Assembly: GCA_900450595.1 (NCBI GenBank)
Contig: UGGS01000001.1
Coordinates: 1,736,001 to 1,800,000, forward strand
Reading direction: 5' to 3'
Source of the DNA: [Flavobacterium] thermophilum
GTDB taxonomy: Bacteria; Bacillota; Bacilli; Bacillales; Anoxybacillaceae
DNA: 64,000 bases
Shown here: piece by piece, positions 20,629 to 30,191 of the stretch
Numbering within the stretch: the first letter of the stretch is position 1
Layout: each line of letters opens with the position of its first letter
Notes under the pieces: model-generated
The model's input: only the letters and a program-made list of their open reading frames with translations
Told to the model about the DNA's origin: nothing
Databases searched by the model: none
Made by a program: the position numbers and the translations under genes

Positions 20629-21012
20629 GTGTCACGGCTTGGCAGCGCACTCGTCTACGGCGTCGCCACCATTTTCGTTTTGGCGGCATTCGTCAGCTTC
20701 GTTTTTTCGTTGCTGCTCAAATGGACGGATCTTCATGAATCGTCGCTCACATGGATCATTTTTGCCGTCTCAGTCATCTCGATGTTCATCGGAGGGATCG
20801 TCGCCGGCGGGAAAAGCCAGGAAAAAGGGTGGCTTGCCGGCGGGTTGACCGGCCTTTCGTTTACGGTGATTGTCTTTTTGTTTCAGTTTCTCGGCATCGA
20901 AAAACCGTTTACGGTCGAACAATGGCTATACCATCTCGGCTTTTTGATTGCCGCCTCCCTCGGCGGCATCGTCGGCGTCAACTTGTCGCCGGCGCGCCGC
21001 GAGCGGGCGTAA
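20629..21012 (+). CDS. TIGR04086-type four-helix membrane protein (YrzE-like)
   Basis: This 127-residue protein has four hydrophobic segments (GVATIFVLAAFVSFVFSLL, WIIFAVSVISMFIGGIV, LTGLSFTVIVFLFQFLG and the C-terminal LGFLIAASLGGIVGV). The GTG start at 20629 follows AAGGGGGGAGCAC. It is downstream of spoVB in the same direction, a place held by yrzE in B. subtilis. The glycine-rich GGIVAGGKSQEKGW loop is a family feature as I know it. Function unknown. Confidence 0.8.
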   Translation: MSRLGSALVYGVATIFVLAAFVSFVFSLLLKWTDLHESSLTWIIFAVSVISMFIGGIVAGGKSQEKGWLAGGLTGLSFTVIVFLFQFLGIEKPFTVEQWLYHLGFLIAASLGGIVGVNLSPARRERA

Positions 21013-21030
21013 GCGGGCGCATCGATGCGA

Positions 21031-21067
21031 AAGCGGCTGTTTCATTGGGAAACAGCCGCTTTTTTTT
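21031..21067 (+). terminator. Terminator after the spoVB-yrzE pair
   Basis: AAGCGGCTGTTT, a short loop and AAACAGCCGCTT are followed by TTTTTTT on the plus strand. Confidence 0.93.
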
Positions 21068-21106
21068 GACGGCAGCCTGGCTTAGGCGCCGCCCTCTGAG
21101 CTTCCA

Positions 21107-21379
21107 CTATGCCTTGCTTTCCGCCACCACTTCTCTTACCGCAGAGCGGTCGAACGTCAACCGCGTGCCATCGCCGGCGCGGACGATGATTTTGTCTTCA
21201 TCGACCGAGTCGATGATGCCATGCAAGCCGCCAATCGTGACGATTTTGTCGCCTTTTTTCAAACTCGCCTGCATTTGCTGGATGGCGCGCTGCCGCTTTT
21301 GCTGCGGACGGATGAGCAGGAAATAAAAAATGACGAAAAACAGCACGATCGGCAAGATGTTGGCAATCGCCGCGTTCAT
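21107..21379 (-). CDS. yajC: Preprotein translocase subunit YajC
   Basis: This 90-residue protein has one N-terminal TM helix (IVLFFVIFYFLLI) ending in the signature RPQQKRQ. A small soluble domain follows (KKGDKIVTIGGLHGII...). YajC associates with SecDF. It lies 24 bases downstream of tgt, as in many bacteria. Ribosome binding site GGAGGGGATCGC. Confidence 0.95.
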   Translation of the reverse strand: MNAAIANILPIVLFFVIFYFLLIRPQQKRQRAIQQMQASLKKGDKIVTIGGLHGIIDSVDEDKIIVRAGDGTRLTFDRSAVREVVAESKA

Positions 21380-21402
21380 GCGATCCCCTCCTTTCTGGGC
21401 AG

Positions 21403-23591
<2,189 letters not shown>

Positions 23592-23995
23592 CCTATTTCG
23601 CGCAGGAGACTCCCACTTCAACGACCAAAGGGAGTAAGTGGGAGAGGAATGCGCGTTCCCCCCTTTCTTTTGTGTATGATATAATAAAGGCGTGGAGAAA
23701 ACCGTTCAATAAAGGCACTCCAATCACGGCTACTCGATGTATGGAGTTGGTTACAGGAAACGTTGTAACCGTAAAACATCGAGCGTAGGTCCGTCTGTTG
23801 TGTGTGGAAGCCAAGTACTGCCAACAGACACACCGAGAGAATCGGTAACGATGCAGGCATGACCTGCGTCGTTGGGTAGTCGTCAACCTGCCCCCTGATG
23901 CAACCCCAAGTCAAGGAAGGAGGACGAAGTCCGTTTGCACTTCTGGGGAGTTGCAAGCCCCCACTTCAAGCGTTAGCTAAGTGGGGGTAGTTGAC
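23592..23995. mobile_element. 404-bp non-autonomous IS200/IS605-like element, copy 1 (before queA)
   Basis: It is nearly identical to the copy at 51019-51419 (about eight scattered differences, including two short indels). It lies directly 3' of TTCAT on the plus strand, without target duplication. Both ends carry subterminal imperfect hairpins with the same core: CTCCCACTT/AAGTGGGAG (23610-23618/23636-23644) and CCCCCACTT/AAGTGGGGG (23958-23966/23979-23987). There is no transposase or nuclease ORF. Deleting it joins AAGGAAGGAGAACTGC to ATGAAAGTC, a perfect queA start. Subterminal hairpins and scarless insertion next to a fixed pentanucleotide are typical of TnpA (Y1 HUH) transposition. Confidence 0.85.
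23668..23995 (-). ncRNA. Structured RNA in element copy 1, probably HEARO/IscB-type guide RNA
   Basis: Read on the minus strand, the interior forms a chain of stems: CCCCCACTT/AAGTGGGGG, GCAAC-CCCCA/TGGGGTTGC enclosing GAAGT/ACTTC, AACGA-GCAGG/CCTGC-TCGTT, CCGA/TCGG, GTCTGTTG/CAACAGAC and CTCGATGT/ACATCGAG enclosing GGTTACA/TGTAACC. It is followed by a Shine-Dalgarno-like AAAGGGGGGAAC (23655-23667), as if a nuclease ORF had stood there, and then by the element end and ATGA. HEARO RNAs are known to sit upstream of an HNH-nuclease ORF in elements inserted before ATGA or GTGA. The opposite strand carries TGATATAAT (23677-23685), so a TnpB-type RNA on the plus strand is the alternative. Confidence 0.5.
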
Positions 23996-24010
23996 GCAGT
24001 TCTCCTTCCT

Positions 24011-24217
24011 TCAGCGAAATCGTCCGAGCACGTAAAAAATCAACGATAACACAACGCTCAGCAAGATGGATGTCACAACGGGAAAATAAAACGTCATATT
24101 CCCTTTGCGGATGACGATATCCCCCGGCAGGCGGCCGAGTTTGACAAACTGCATGACAAACCCGACCATGATGAGCACAACGCCAATCGTCATGATCAGC
24201 TTCGGCAGGCTGTTCAC
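24011..24217 (-). CDS. DUF2905-family small membrane protein
   Basis: This 68-residue protein has two TM segments ([18 protein letters not shown] and [20 protein letters not shown]) linked by the family motif [14 protein letters not shown]. The GTG start at 24217 overlaps the ruvB stop (GTGA), so it is translationally coupled. Before the element arrived, its stop codon lay 15 bases upstream of the queA start. Function unknown. Confidence 0.9.
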   Translation of the reverse strand: MNSLPKLIMTIGVVLIMVGFVMQFVKLGRLPGDIVIRKGNMTFYFPVVTSILLSVVLSLIFYVLGRFR

Positions 24218-25215
24218 CGCTTCGGAACCTCCATTTCGAAATGGGCATACGCCGCCGGCGTTGCGACACGCCCGCGCGGCGTCCGCTGCAGCAAACCGAT
24301 TTGCAGCAAATACGGCTCATACACTTCTTCAATCGTCTGCGCCTCTTCCCCGATCACCGCCGCCATCGTTTCAAGCCCGACCGGGCCGCCGGCGAACTTC
24401 TCAATGATCGCTAAAAGCAGCTTATGGTCAATGTGATCAAGCCCGAGCCGGTCGACCTGCAGCCGCTCGAGCGCCTCGACAGCGAGCGGCAGGGTAATTT
24501 CACCGTCCCCGCGCACTTGGGCAAAATCGCGAACGCGGCGGAGCAACCGATTGGCGATGCGCGGGGTGCCGCGCGCCCGGCGCGCGATCTCGGAAGCGGC
24601 TTCGCTGCTAATGATAATATGTAAAATCGCGGCCGCCCGTTCAACAATGTGGGCAAGCTCATCGACTCGGTAATATTCAAGACGGCTGATGACGCCAAAC
24701 CGGTCGCGCAGCGGCGCCGACAGCGCCCCGGCTCTCGTCGTCGCCCCGACGAGCGTAAACGGCGGCAAGTCAAGGCGAAGCGAGCGCGCTTCCGTTCCTT
24801 TGCCGATCATAATATCCAGGCAATAATCCTCCATCGCCGGATAGAGCACTTCTTCAACCGTCCGCGGCAACCGGTGGATTTCGTCAATAAACAGCACATC
24901 GCCAGGCTCAAGAGAGGTCAAAAGCGCCGCCAAATCGCCGGGCCGCTCGAGCGCGGGGCCGGACGTCGTCCGCAGCCTGACCCCCATTTCATTCGCAATC
25001 ACAGCGGCCAGCGTCGTTTTCCCAAGCCCCGGCGGCCCATACAGCAGCACATGGTCAAGCGTCTCCTCGCGCAGCTTGGCCGCTTCAATGAACACCCGCA
25101 AGTTTTCTTTCACTTTATCTTGCCCGATATACTCATGCAAATATTGCGGACGCAAACTCGGTTCCAATGCCGCCTCGCCGCCTAGGGCAGCGCTGGATAC
25201 GATCCGGTCATCCAC
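24214..25215 (-). CDS. ruvB: Holliday junction branch migration ATPase RuvB
   Basis: RuvB is the AAA+ motor of RuvABC. Walker [10 protein letters not shown], Walker [10 protein letters not shown], sensor 1 [11 protein letters not shown] and the C-terminal winged helix ([13 protein letters not shown]) are present, and the length is typical. I prefer the GTG at 25215 (protein starting MDDRIVSS, 333 residues) because AAGGGAGGG is well spaced from it. The ATG at 25221 abuts that site. It follows ruvA by about 30 bases. Confidence 0.96.
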   Translation of the reverse strand: MDDRIVSSAALGGEAALEPSLRPQYLHEYIGQDKVKENLRVFIEAAKLREETLDHVLLYGPPGLGKTTLAAVIANEMGVRLRTTSGPALERPGDLAALLTSLEPGDVLFIDEIHRLPRTVEEVLYPAMEDYCLDIMIGKGTEARSLRLDLPPFTLVGATTRAGALSAPLRDRFGVISRLEYYRVDELAHIVERAAAILHIIISSEAASEIARRARGTPRIANRLLRRVRDFAQVRGDGEITLPLAVEALERLQVDRLGLDHIDHKLLLAIIEKFAGGPVGLETMAAVIGEEAQTIEEVYEPYLLQIGLLQRTPRGRVATPAAYAHFEMEVPKR

Positions 25216-25248
25216 CGCCATCCCTCCCTTCTCGGTTTCCTCCTTTCC

Positions 25249-25833
25249 TTACTTGAGCAAGAGCGCCAACGCCCGCTTCACATATTGCTCCGTCGACATC
25301 GCTTCACTGCGGAGCGCCGGAATGATTTTTTCAATTTCCCGCTCGGCGTAACCGAGCGCCTTGAGCGCAGCGACCGCCTCAGCCAGCTCTCCGGAAAGCG
25401 GGGCGGCCGAACGTGCAGCCGCCGGCGCCGCAAGCGCTCCGAGCTTCCCTTTTAAATCCAAAATCATTTGCCGAGCCGTCTTTTTGCCTACGCCTGGAAA
25501 CTTGCATAAAAACGCCTCGTTTTCTTCCTCGATGGCCCGCGCCAGTTCATCAGGACGCCCGGCCGCCAAAATGGCAAGACCCCCTTTTGGACCGATGCCG
25601 GACACTTGAAGCAGCTTTGTGAACAAGTTGCGCTCTTCGCGCGTGGAAAACCCGTATAAAGCGTGCACATCTTCGCGCACATATTCGTATGTATACACCG
25701 TCACCACCGCCTCGCGGCTCTCGCGAAAGGCAAACGGATTCGGCGTAAAAATTTCGTAGCCGATGCCCTGATGGTCAATGACGATATATTCCGGGCAGAC
25801 GTAGTCGACGTACCCGCGGATAAACTCGATCAA
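25249..25833 (-). CDS. ruvA: Holliday junction DNA-binding protein RuvA
   Basis: RuvA is the tetrameric junction-binding partner of RuvB. The 194 residues include the OB-fold N-terminus ([20 protein letters not shown]), two helix-hairpin-helix motifs ([16 protein letters not shown] and [16 protein letters not shown]) and the C-terminal RuvB-contact domain. The TTG at 25833 is chosen because AGGGGAGG lies nine bases upstream. ATG codons further upstream lie in sequence unlike RuvA. Confidence 0.94.
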   Translation of the reverse strand: MIEFIRGYVDYVCPEYIVIDHQGIGYEIFTPNPFAFRESREAVVTVYTYEYVREDVHALYGFSTREERNLFTKLLQVSGIGPKGGLAILAAGRPDELARAIEEENEAFLCKFPGVGKKTARQMILDLKGKLGALAAPAAARSAAPLSGELAEAVAALKALGYAEREIEKIIPALRSEAMSTEQYVKRALALLLK

Positions 25834-25897
25834 TGGAACGCTCCTCCCCTTTTCTCGTCCTTTCATTGTATCATATGATTTCATTATAGCAAAAAGA

Positions 25898-25928
25898 AAT
25901 CCCGTGATGCGCATCGCACCACGGGATT
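25898..25928 (-). terminator. Terminator after bofC
   Basis: AATCCCGTG, a loop and CACGGGATT are followed by TCTTTTT on the minus strand. It separates bofC from ruvA. Confidence 0.88.
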
Positions 25929-25937
25929 GTCGCCGCT

Positions 25938-26417
25938 TTACTGGACAACCGCAAAATGGCGGTACATTTCAATCACTTGTTCGTATTGTTCTTTCGAGAG
26001 GACGCGAATTCCTTGCTTTAATTTTTGCTGCTGGCGGCTTTCGAGCTTTTGCACGTCAATTTGGAAAAACGACTGGATAATTTCGCTCGATCGGCCCGGT
26101 TTGCCGTTAAAAATGGACAACGTGCCGTCGTCTGTAATCCCGAAATAGCCGTTCGTTTTCAACAGCGGCGAAATGTCGTTGACCGTTTTGCGAAAGACGA
26201 TCGTTCGGTCATCAAGATTGATAAGCTGCCAGTCGCGGTACTTCTTCCATATTTCCGTCAATGAATCGACCGTTTCCGTGACTTTCTCCTCGCTCATCTC
26301 TCCGTCTAAGTAATGCTGCTGCAACACAATGGTCATCTTGACCGGCGCAGCCGACACCCCATGGACCGGCAGCACGGCGGCAACAGCCAACAGAAGGGTG
26401 GAAAGAATTCGCATCAT
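25938..26417 (-). CDS. bofC: Intercompartmental signalling factor BofC
   Basis: BofC is a forespore-made, exported inhibitor of the SpoIVB protease and so delays pro-sigma-K processing. The 159-residue product has an N-terminal signal sequence ([20 protein letters not shown], cleavage expected near VSAAP). A small mixed domain follows ([32 protein letters not shown]). The start at 26417 has GAGAGGAACGGG upstream. It lies next to ruvA, as in B. subtilis. Its targets in the SpoIVF complex are encoded at 41.9-43.6 kb. Confidence 0.88.
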   Translation of the reverse strand: MMRILSTLLLAVAAVLPVHGVSAAPVKMTIVLQQHYLDGEMSEEKVTETVDSLTEIWKKYRDWQLINLDDRTIVFRKTVNDISPLLKTNGYFGITDDGTLSIFNGKPGRSSEIIQSFFQIDVQKLESRQQQKLKQGIRVLSKEQYEQVIEMYRHFAVVQ

Positions 26418-26442
26418 CCCGTTCCTCTCTTCCAGCATGGTG

Positions 26443-26757
26443 ATTCCCTTACGCTCTTAGTTTCACCGTTGCTCTCCATTTTATTCCTATTCTGCTTAGC
26501 TTTTTTGCAAAGCGAGTTGCCGCCGGTCACCTGTGCAAAGGCCGTGAGCGTCGCTTTGCCAATTTCATTGTTGCGCGCGATCGTAAACAAATGGGCAACT
26601 TCAATGGCCAAGAGCGGACGGCGCGGGCCGAACCAGCCGGTTAAAAAGCTTTGCCGCTCGATAAATTCCACCTCTTTTGGATAGACCATATACGGCGGAC
26701 GGACGTACACCCCTTTTTCAAGCAACAATTGGCGGGCGCTGTCATTCGTCAAGCACC
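26443..26757 (-). pseudogene. Remnant of a DUF3231-family gene
   Basis: About 70 codons resemble the C-terminal part of DUF3231 proteins (LLLEKGVYVRPPYMVYPKEV and SFLTGWFGPRRPLLAIEVAH). They are followed by unrelated codons to the stop. DUF3231 proteins normally have over 300 residues, so most of the gene is missing. The frame begins inside the last 16 bases of yebC. There is no start codon or ribosome binding site of its own. Probably debris from a rearrangement between yebC and bofC. Confidence 0.55.
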
Positions 26758-27482
26758 GATTCGTCCAGGTTATGGTATACCTCCTGAACGTCGTCATCAT
26801 CTTCAAGAGTGTCGATCAACTTCAACATTTTTTTCAAATCATCGCCTTCGAGCGTCGTATACGTTTGCGGAATCATCGTGATCTCTGCGCTTGCAAACGT
26901 CAGCCCATGCTGTTCCAGCTGCTCCTTCACCGATTCAAACGACTCGGGCGCTGTATAAATTTCAAACGACTCATCGGTCGTTTCCATCTCCTCAGCACCG
27001 GCTTCGATCGCCAACAGCAGCAGCTCATCCTCGTCGATATCGTGCTGCTCGCGATCGACGATCAGCAGCCCTTTACGCTCAAACAAGTAGGAGACGCACC
27101 CCGTTTCCCCTAAGTTGCCGCCGTTTTTCGAAAAAGCGGCGCGTACGTTTGCGGCGGTGCGGTTTTTATTGTCGGTCAGGCAAACGACCATGACGGCGAC
27201 GCCGCCCGGTCCGTATCCTTCGTAGCGAATTTCTTCATAGTTCGTTTGTTCTTGGTTTCCAGTTGCTTTTTTAATGGCCCGTTCAATATTATCGTTCGGC
27301 ATGTTGGCTGCTCTTGCCTTCTCAATGACAAGACGCAAGCCGGGATTGGCCGCTGGATCTCCCCCGCCCATTTTCGCGGCAACGTAAATTTCTTTGGCCA
27401 GTTTCATAAACAGCTTGCCGCGCTTCGCATCTTGGGCGTTTTTCCGCCGTTGGATATTTTTCCATTTCGAATGTCCAGCCAT
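26742..27482 (-). CDS. yebC: YebC/PmpR-family protein (YrbC type)
   Basis: The protein has 246 residues, starting [20 protein letters not shown] with the invariant YebC N-terminus, followed by [14 protein letters not shown] and [13 protein letters not shown]. Members are described as DNA-binding regulators and, more recently, as translation factors relieving ribosome stalling at proline stretches; either role may apply. The nearby safA product is very proline-rich. The last codons ([17 protein letters not shown]) overlap the DUF3231 remnant. Confidence 0.93.
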   Translation of the reverse strand: MAGHSKWKNIQRRKNAQDAKRGKLFMKLAKEIYVAAKMGGGDPAANPGLRLVIEKARAANMPNDNIERAIKKATGNQEQTNYEEIRYEGYGPGGVAVMVVCLTDNKNRTAANVRAAFSKNGGNLGETGCVSYLFERKGLLIVDREQHDIDEDELLLLAIEAGAEEMETTDESFEIYTAPESFESVKEQLEQHGLTFASAEITMIPQTYTTLEGDDLKKMLKLIDTLEDDDDVQEVYHNLDESVLDE

Positions 27483-27581
27483 CGGTCTTTCTCCTCTCAT
27501 CGCAACGGAATGTTCCGAATACTACTATAACAAAAAACGCCGCAAATGTCAGCCGGAGCCGTCCATCAGGACACAAAAGGA

Positions 27582-27612
27582 GGCTGGCCCGAGACGCGGG
27601 TTCGGGTCAGCC
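27582..27612 (-). terminator. Terminator after coxA
   Basis: GGGCTGACCCGA, a loop and TCGGGCCAGCC are followed by TCCTTTTGT on the minus strand. Confidence 0.75.
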
Positions 27613-27621
27613 CCTGCTTGG

Positions 27622-28356
27622 CTAGCGGGTGTTTCTCGGCCGCTCTTGAATCGTGTCATGATCGATGAAAATGGTGCGCAAATCGCGGCGGATTTCGTCC
27701 ATGTTGATCGGCCCGCCTTGGCGAATGGTGTTGTCAATCGTGCGGACGCGGTGGTACATGCTCGAATTGGATGTAACGCGCACCCGTTTGCCCTTGGCGT
27801 ACGGAGCAACTGCTTTGGCGACGCGCTGCTCGAGCCGCTCCGGATGGCGGGCATCGGTCGCAATCGCGATGAGCGCTTGGTCGCCGTATACGACGGCGCG
27901 CGCATCATCGACTCCACCGACTGCAGCGGCGCGGCGCGAAAGCTCCTCGGCCAGGCCGCCGTCATAACTCCGGTAATATGATGGATGCGGGTCGACGCTC
28001 AACGAATTTAAATGTCCGTGATAGTTGTAATCGCCGTCGCCAAAATCGACATCACCTGGAAGAGCCGGAACATCCGTATCAAACCGGGTCGCCGCCGGTC
28101 CGCCGAAGCGGCCTTCGTCCGCCAAATAATCAGTCGCCGGTCCGCGGCGCGCCCATATATAGTTGTTGTCGTAGTTGAGCGCGTTCGTCCCATAGCGGCC
28201 GTAACGGAAATCGTCGTTTCGTTCCGTCGAATAGTAGCCGATCGGCCTTGTCGCGTTGTTATAATGCTGAGCTCCCTCATTGGCCCCGTAATTGGCGCAC
28301 GAAGCGAGCAAGCCGGCAGCCGACAGCACCCCAATCCATTTGACCGCTTGTCTCAA
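27622..28356 (-). CDS. coxA: YhcN/YlaJ-family sporulation lipoprotein CoxA
   Basis: This 244-residue protein starts with a lipoprotein signal peptide (RQAVKWIGVLSAAGLLASC; lipobox LASC, lipidated Cys20). A tyrosine/asparagine/glycine-rich stretch follows, then a YhcN/YlaJ domain from about residue 130 (LAEELSRRAAAVGGVDDARA, with ATDARHPERLEQRVAKAV). B. subtilis CoxA (YrbB) is a spore cortex-associated protein encoded near safA. The TTG start at 28356 has AAGGGGGG seven bases upstream, but this site is buried in a long hairpin. Confidence 0.82.
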   Translation of the reverse strand: MRQAVKWIGVLSAAGLLASCANYGANEGAQHYNNATRPIGYYSTERNDDFRYGRYGTNALNYDNNYIWARRGPATDYLADEGRFGGPAATRFDTDVPALPGDVDFGDGDYNYHGHLNSLSVDPHPSYYRSYDGGLAEELSRRAAAVGGVDDARAVVYGDQALIAIATDARHPERLEQRVAKAVAPYAKGKRVRVTSNSSMYHRVRTIDNTIRQGGPINMDEIRRDLRTIFIDHDTIQERPRNTR

Positions 28357-28360
28357 TGGA

Positions 28361-28439
28361 AAACCCCCCTTGGTTTCCTTCGCCCACGGCTGGCCGAAAG
28401 CCAGCCTTACGTTTAGATTGCGGAAAACAAAGGGGGTTT
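28361..28439 (-). promoter_or_regulatory. Long hairpin that buries the coxA ribosome binding site
   Basis: Two 18-base arms (28422-28439 and 28361-28378) pair at all but one position. On the minus strand AAACCCCCTTTGTTTTCC pairs with GGAAACCAAGGGGGGTTT. An inner hairpin is present (GGCTGG/CCAGCC). The 3' arm contains the coxA Shine-Dalgarno AAGGGGGG and is followed by TTTTCC. It may act as the nadE terminator, as a translational lock on coxA, or both. Confidence 0.6.
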
Positions 28440-28471
28440 ATCGCTGTCAGTTCGCACCAATGAGGCAACAG

Positions 28472-29212
28472 CTAAAACTTCGGCGGCGCGATGGCCAGCT
28501 GCCGTTTATGATGCGAGCGTTCGTGCAGTTTTTCAATAATGTTCCGGTCCCGTTCCGGAATGTCTTCTCCTTTCAAGTATTTATCAATCATTTCGTATGT
28601 CGTGCCCATCTCGCTTTCATCCGTCTGCCCTTCCCATAATCCGGCGCTCGGCGCTTTCGTGATGATTTCCTCCGGGACGCCGAGCAGACGGGCCATTTCA
28701 CGCACTTCGCCTTTCGTAAAGTGGATGAGCGGCACTAAGTCCACTCCGCCGTCGCCGTATTTCGTAAAGTAGCCGGTATGCCATTCGGCGGCGTTGTCCG
28801 TTCCGACGACAAGGTAGCCGTAGTTGTTGGCAACTGCATACAACGTCGTCATGCGCAGGCGCGCCCGTGTATTCGCATCTCCGAGGCGCGCGCGCTCTTC
28901 GCTCCATTCCCCGATGGCTTTCAGCTCGGCCTCGACCGCGCCAAACAACGTCCGGTGCGCCTCGGTCAAATCGATGACCAAATGCCGGATGCCGCAGCTT
29001 TTCACCACTTTCAGCGCATCTTCCATATCTTTCGGATTGCTTTTGCAAGGCATGATCAGCCCCAGCGAATCGTCCGGAAAGGCACGCTTAATCAAATGGG
29101 CGACAACGGCTGAATCGATGCCGCCGCTAATGCCGACGACCGCCCCGTTTAAACCGGCTGATGAGACTTGGTCACGCAACCATTGCACGAGTTTGTCAAT
29201 TTTTTCTTGCAT
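28472..29212 (-). CDS. nadE: NAD+ synthetase, ammonia-dependent type
   Basis: NadE amidates deamido-NAD to NAD+. The 246 residues lack a glutaminase domain. The ATP-pyrophosphatase P-loop SGGIDS (in VVGISGGIDSAVVAHL) is near residue 28. GTDNAAEWHTGYFTKYGDGG and the C-terminal KAPSAGLWEGQTDE are also conserved. The start at 29212 (MQEKIDKLVQWL) has AAAGGAGTCGAGG upstream. The gene completes the pathway begun by the nadBCA genes a few kilobases upstream. Confidence 0.95.
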   Translation of the reverse strand: MQEKIDKLVQWLRDQVSSAGLNGAVVGISGGIDSAVVAHLIKRAFPDDSLGLIMPCKSNPKDMEDALKVVKSCGIRHLVIDLTEAHRTLFGAVEAELKAIGEWSEERARLGDANTRARLRMTTLYAVANNYGYLVVGTDNAAEWHTGYFTKYGDGGVDLVPLIHFTKGEVREMARLLGVPEEIITKAPSAGLWEGQTDESEMGTTYEMIDKYLKGEDIPERDRNIIEKLHERSHHKRQLAIAPPKF

Positions 29213-29246
29213 CCGCCCTCGACTCCTTTTCCAAAGATTCCATTTC

Positions 29247-30191
29247 TCATTGTAGCATAGCATAAAGGCGGCGGACAAACCGTTCTCTCCGCTTGCGGTC
29301 AAACACAAGAGGGCGGCGGCGCGCGGCGGCTGACCGCCATTCGCGAAACACATCGGCCGGAAACAAAAGCGCGTGCAAAAACCAGTGCCGGTTCAACCAG
29401 CCGCGAAGCGGCGCAAACCGGGCCAGCGCCGCATGCGACCACCCGATATATGGCAAAATCCGGTTTGCATATTGCCAATAATCAAGCCCGGGCGAAGCGA
29501 GAGCAGCCGCATCATAATCAATGAGGCTCACGTGTCCGCCCAGCGTGCGCAAAAAGTTATGGGGCGCCACATCGCCGTGAATGATGGCAACAGGCTCCGC
29601 CGCCAACTCGGCAGCGTAGTCGCCGCACGTTGAGAAGCAATAATGCGCCCAATGCAGGACAAAGGAAAGGTCCTCTTTATCCATCATCGTTTCAATGAAT
29701 GGCAAGTTCTGGAGAAAGTCCTGATACCGACGGTGCCATTTTTCATACAGCCAGGCATAAGACAGCGGCAACGCAGCCTGTTCGTTACGAACGATCGCTG
29801 CCGTCGCCGTATGATAATGGCGCAACACACGGAGCCCGGCGGCAATGTCGCTCTCATTGACAAAGGCAAGCGGGCGTGCGCCGGCCACGTATTCAGTCAG
29901 CAGCCAATACCACCCCCCCGCCTCGACCACGCCTCCTCCCCCAATCGGGAGGACGGTCGGGGCAGCGCCAAAACCGGCGCGGCGCAAGGCGCCAAGCAGC
30001 CAAGCTTGCCGCTTGGCGGCGGCCGGCGAGCGATACGCTTTGGCAACGAACGTCCCGCATCCAGCCTCGATCACCATCACGTGCGGTTTCAACGCTACAG
30101 CCCGGTGAATGGCCAGCCGATGACAACGGTGCAGAAGAAAAAAGAGACGGCCGACGGCGTCTCTTTCGATTGGATTATTGTTCTTCACCAT
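29247..30191 (-). CDS. Aminoglycoside-phosphotransferase-like kinase (CotS/YutH type), coupled to safA
   Basis: The protein has 314 residues. The kinase catalytic motif HGDVAPHNFL (HxDxxxxN) is near residue 215, followed by LIDYDAA as the metal-binding aspartate and GLDYWQYANRILPYIGW as the C-lobe helix. The N-lobe has KPHVMVIEAGCGTFVAKAYR. This APH-like fold is shared by the spore coat proteins CotS, CotI and YutH. The ATG at 30191 overlaps the safA 3' end by 17 bases and has its own AGGAG, so a coat or cortex role is likely. I do not recognise a B. subtilis counterpart at this position. Confidence 0.72.
   Translation of the reverse strand: MVKNNNPIERDAVGRLFFLLHRCHRLAIHRAVALKPHVMVIEAGCGTFVAKAYRSPAAAKRQAWLLGALRRAGFGAAPTVLPIGGGGVVEAGGWYWLLTEYVAGARPLAFVNESDIAAGLRVLRHYHTATAAIVRNEQAALPLSYAWLYEKWHRRYQDFLQNLPFIETMMDKEDLSFVLHWAHYCFSTCGDYAAELAAEPVAIIHGDVAPHNFLRTLGGHVSLIDYDAAALASPGLDYWQYANRILPYIGWSHAALARFAPLRGWLNRHWFLHALLFPADVFREWRSAAARRRPLVFDRKRRERFVRRLYAMLQ

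Noticed and set aside
23593..23956. 97- to 112-codon minus-strand frames inside the elements
   Set aside because: They have no ribosome binding site and no protein-like features. Frames differ between the two copies because of short indels, while RNA stems are kept.
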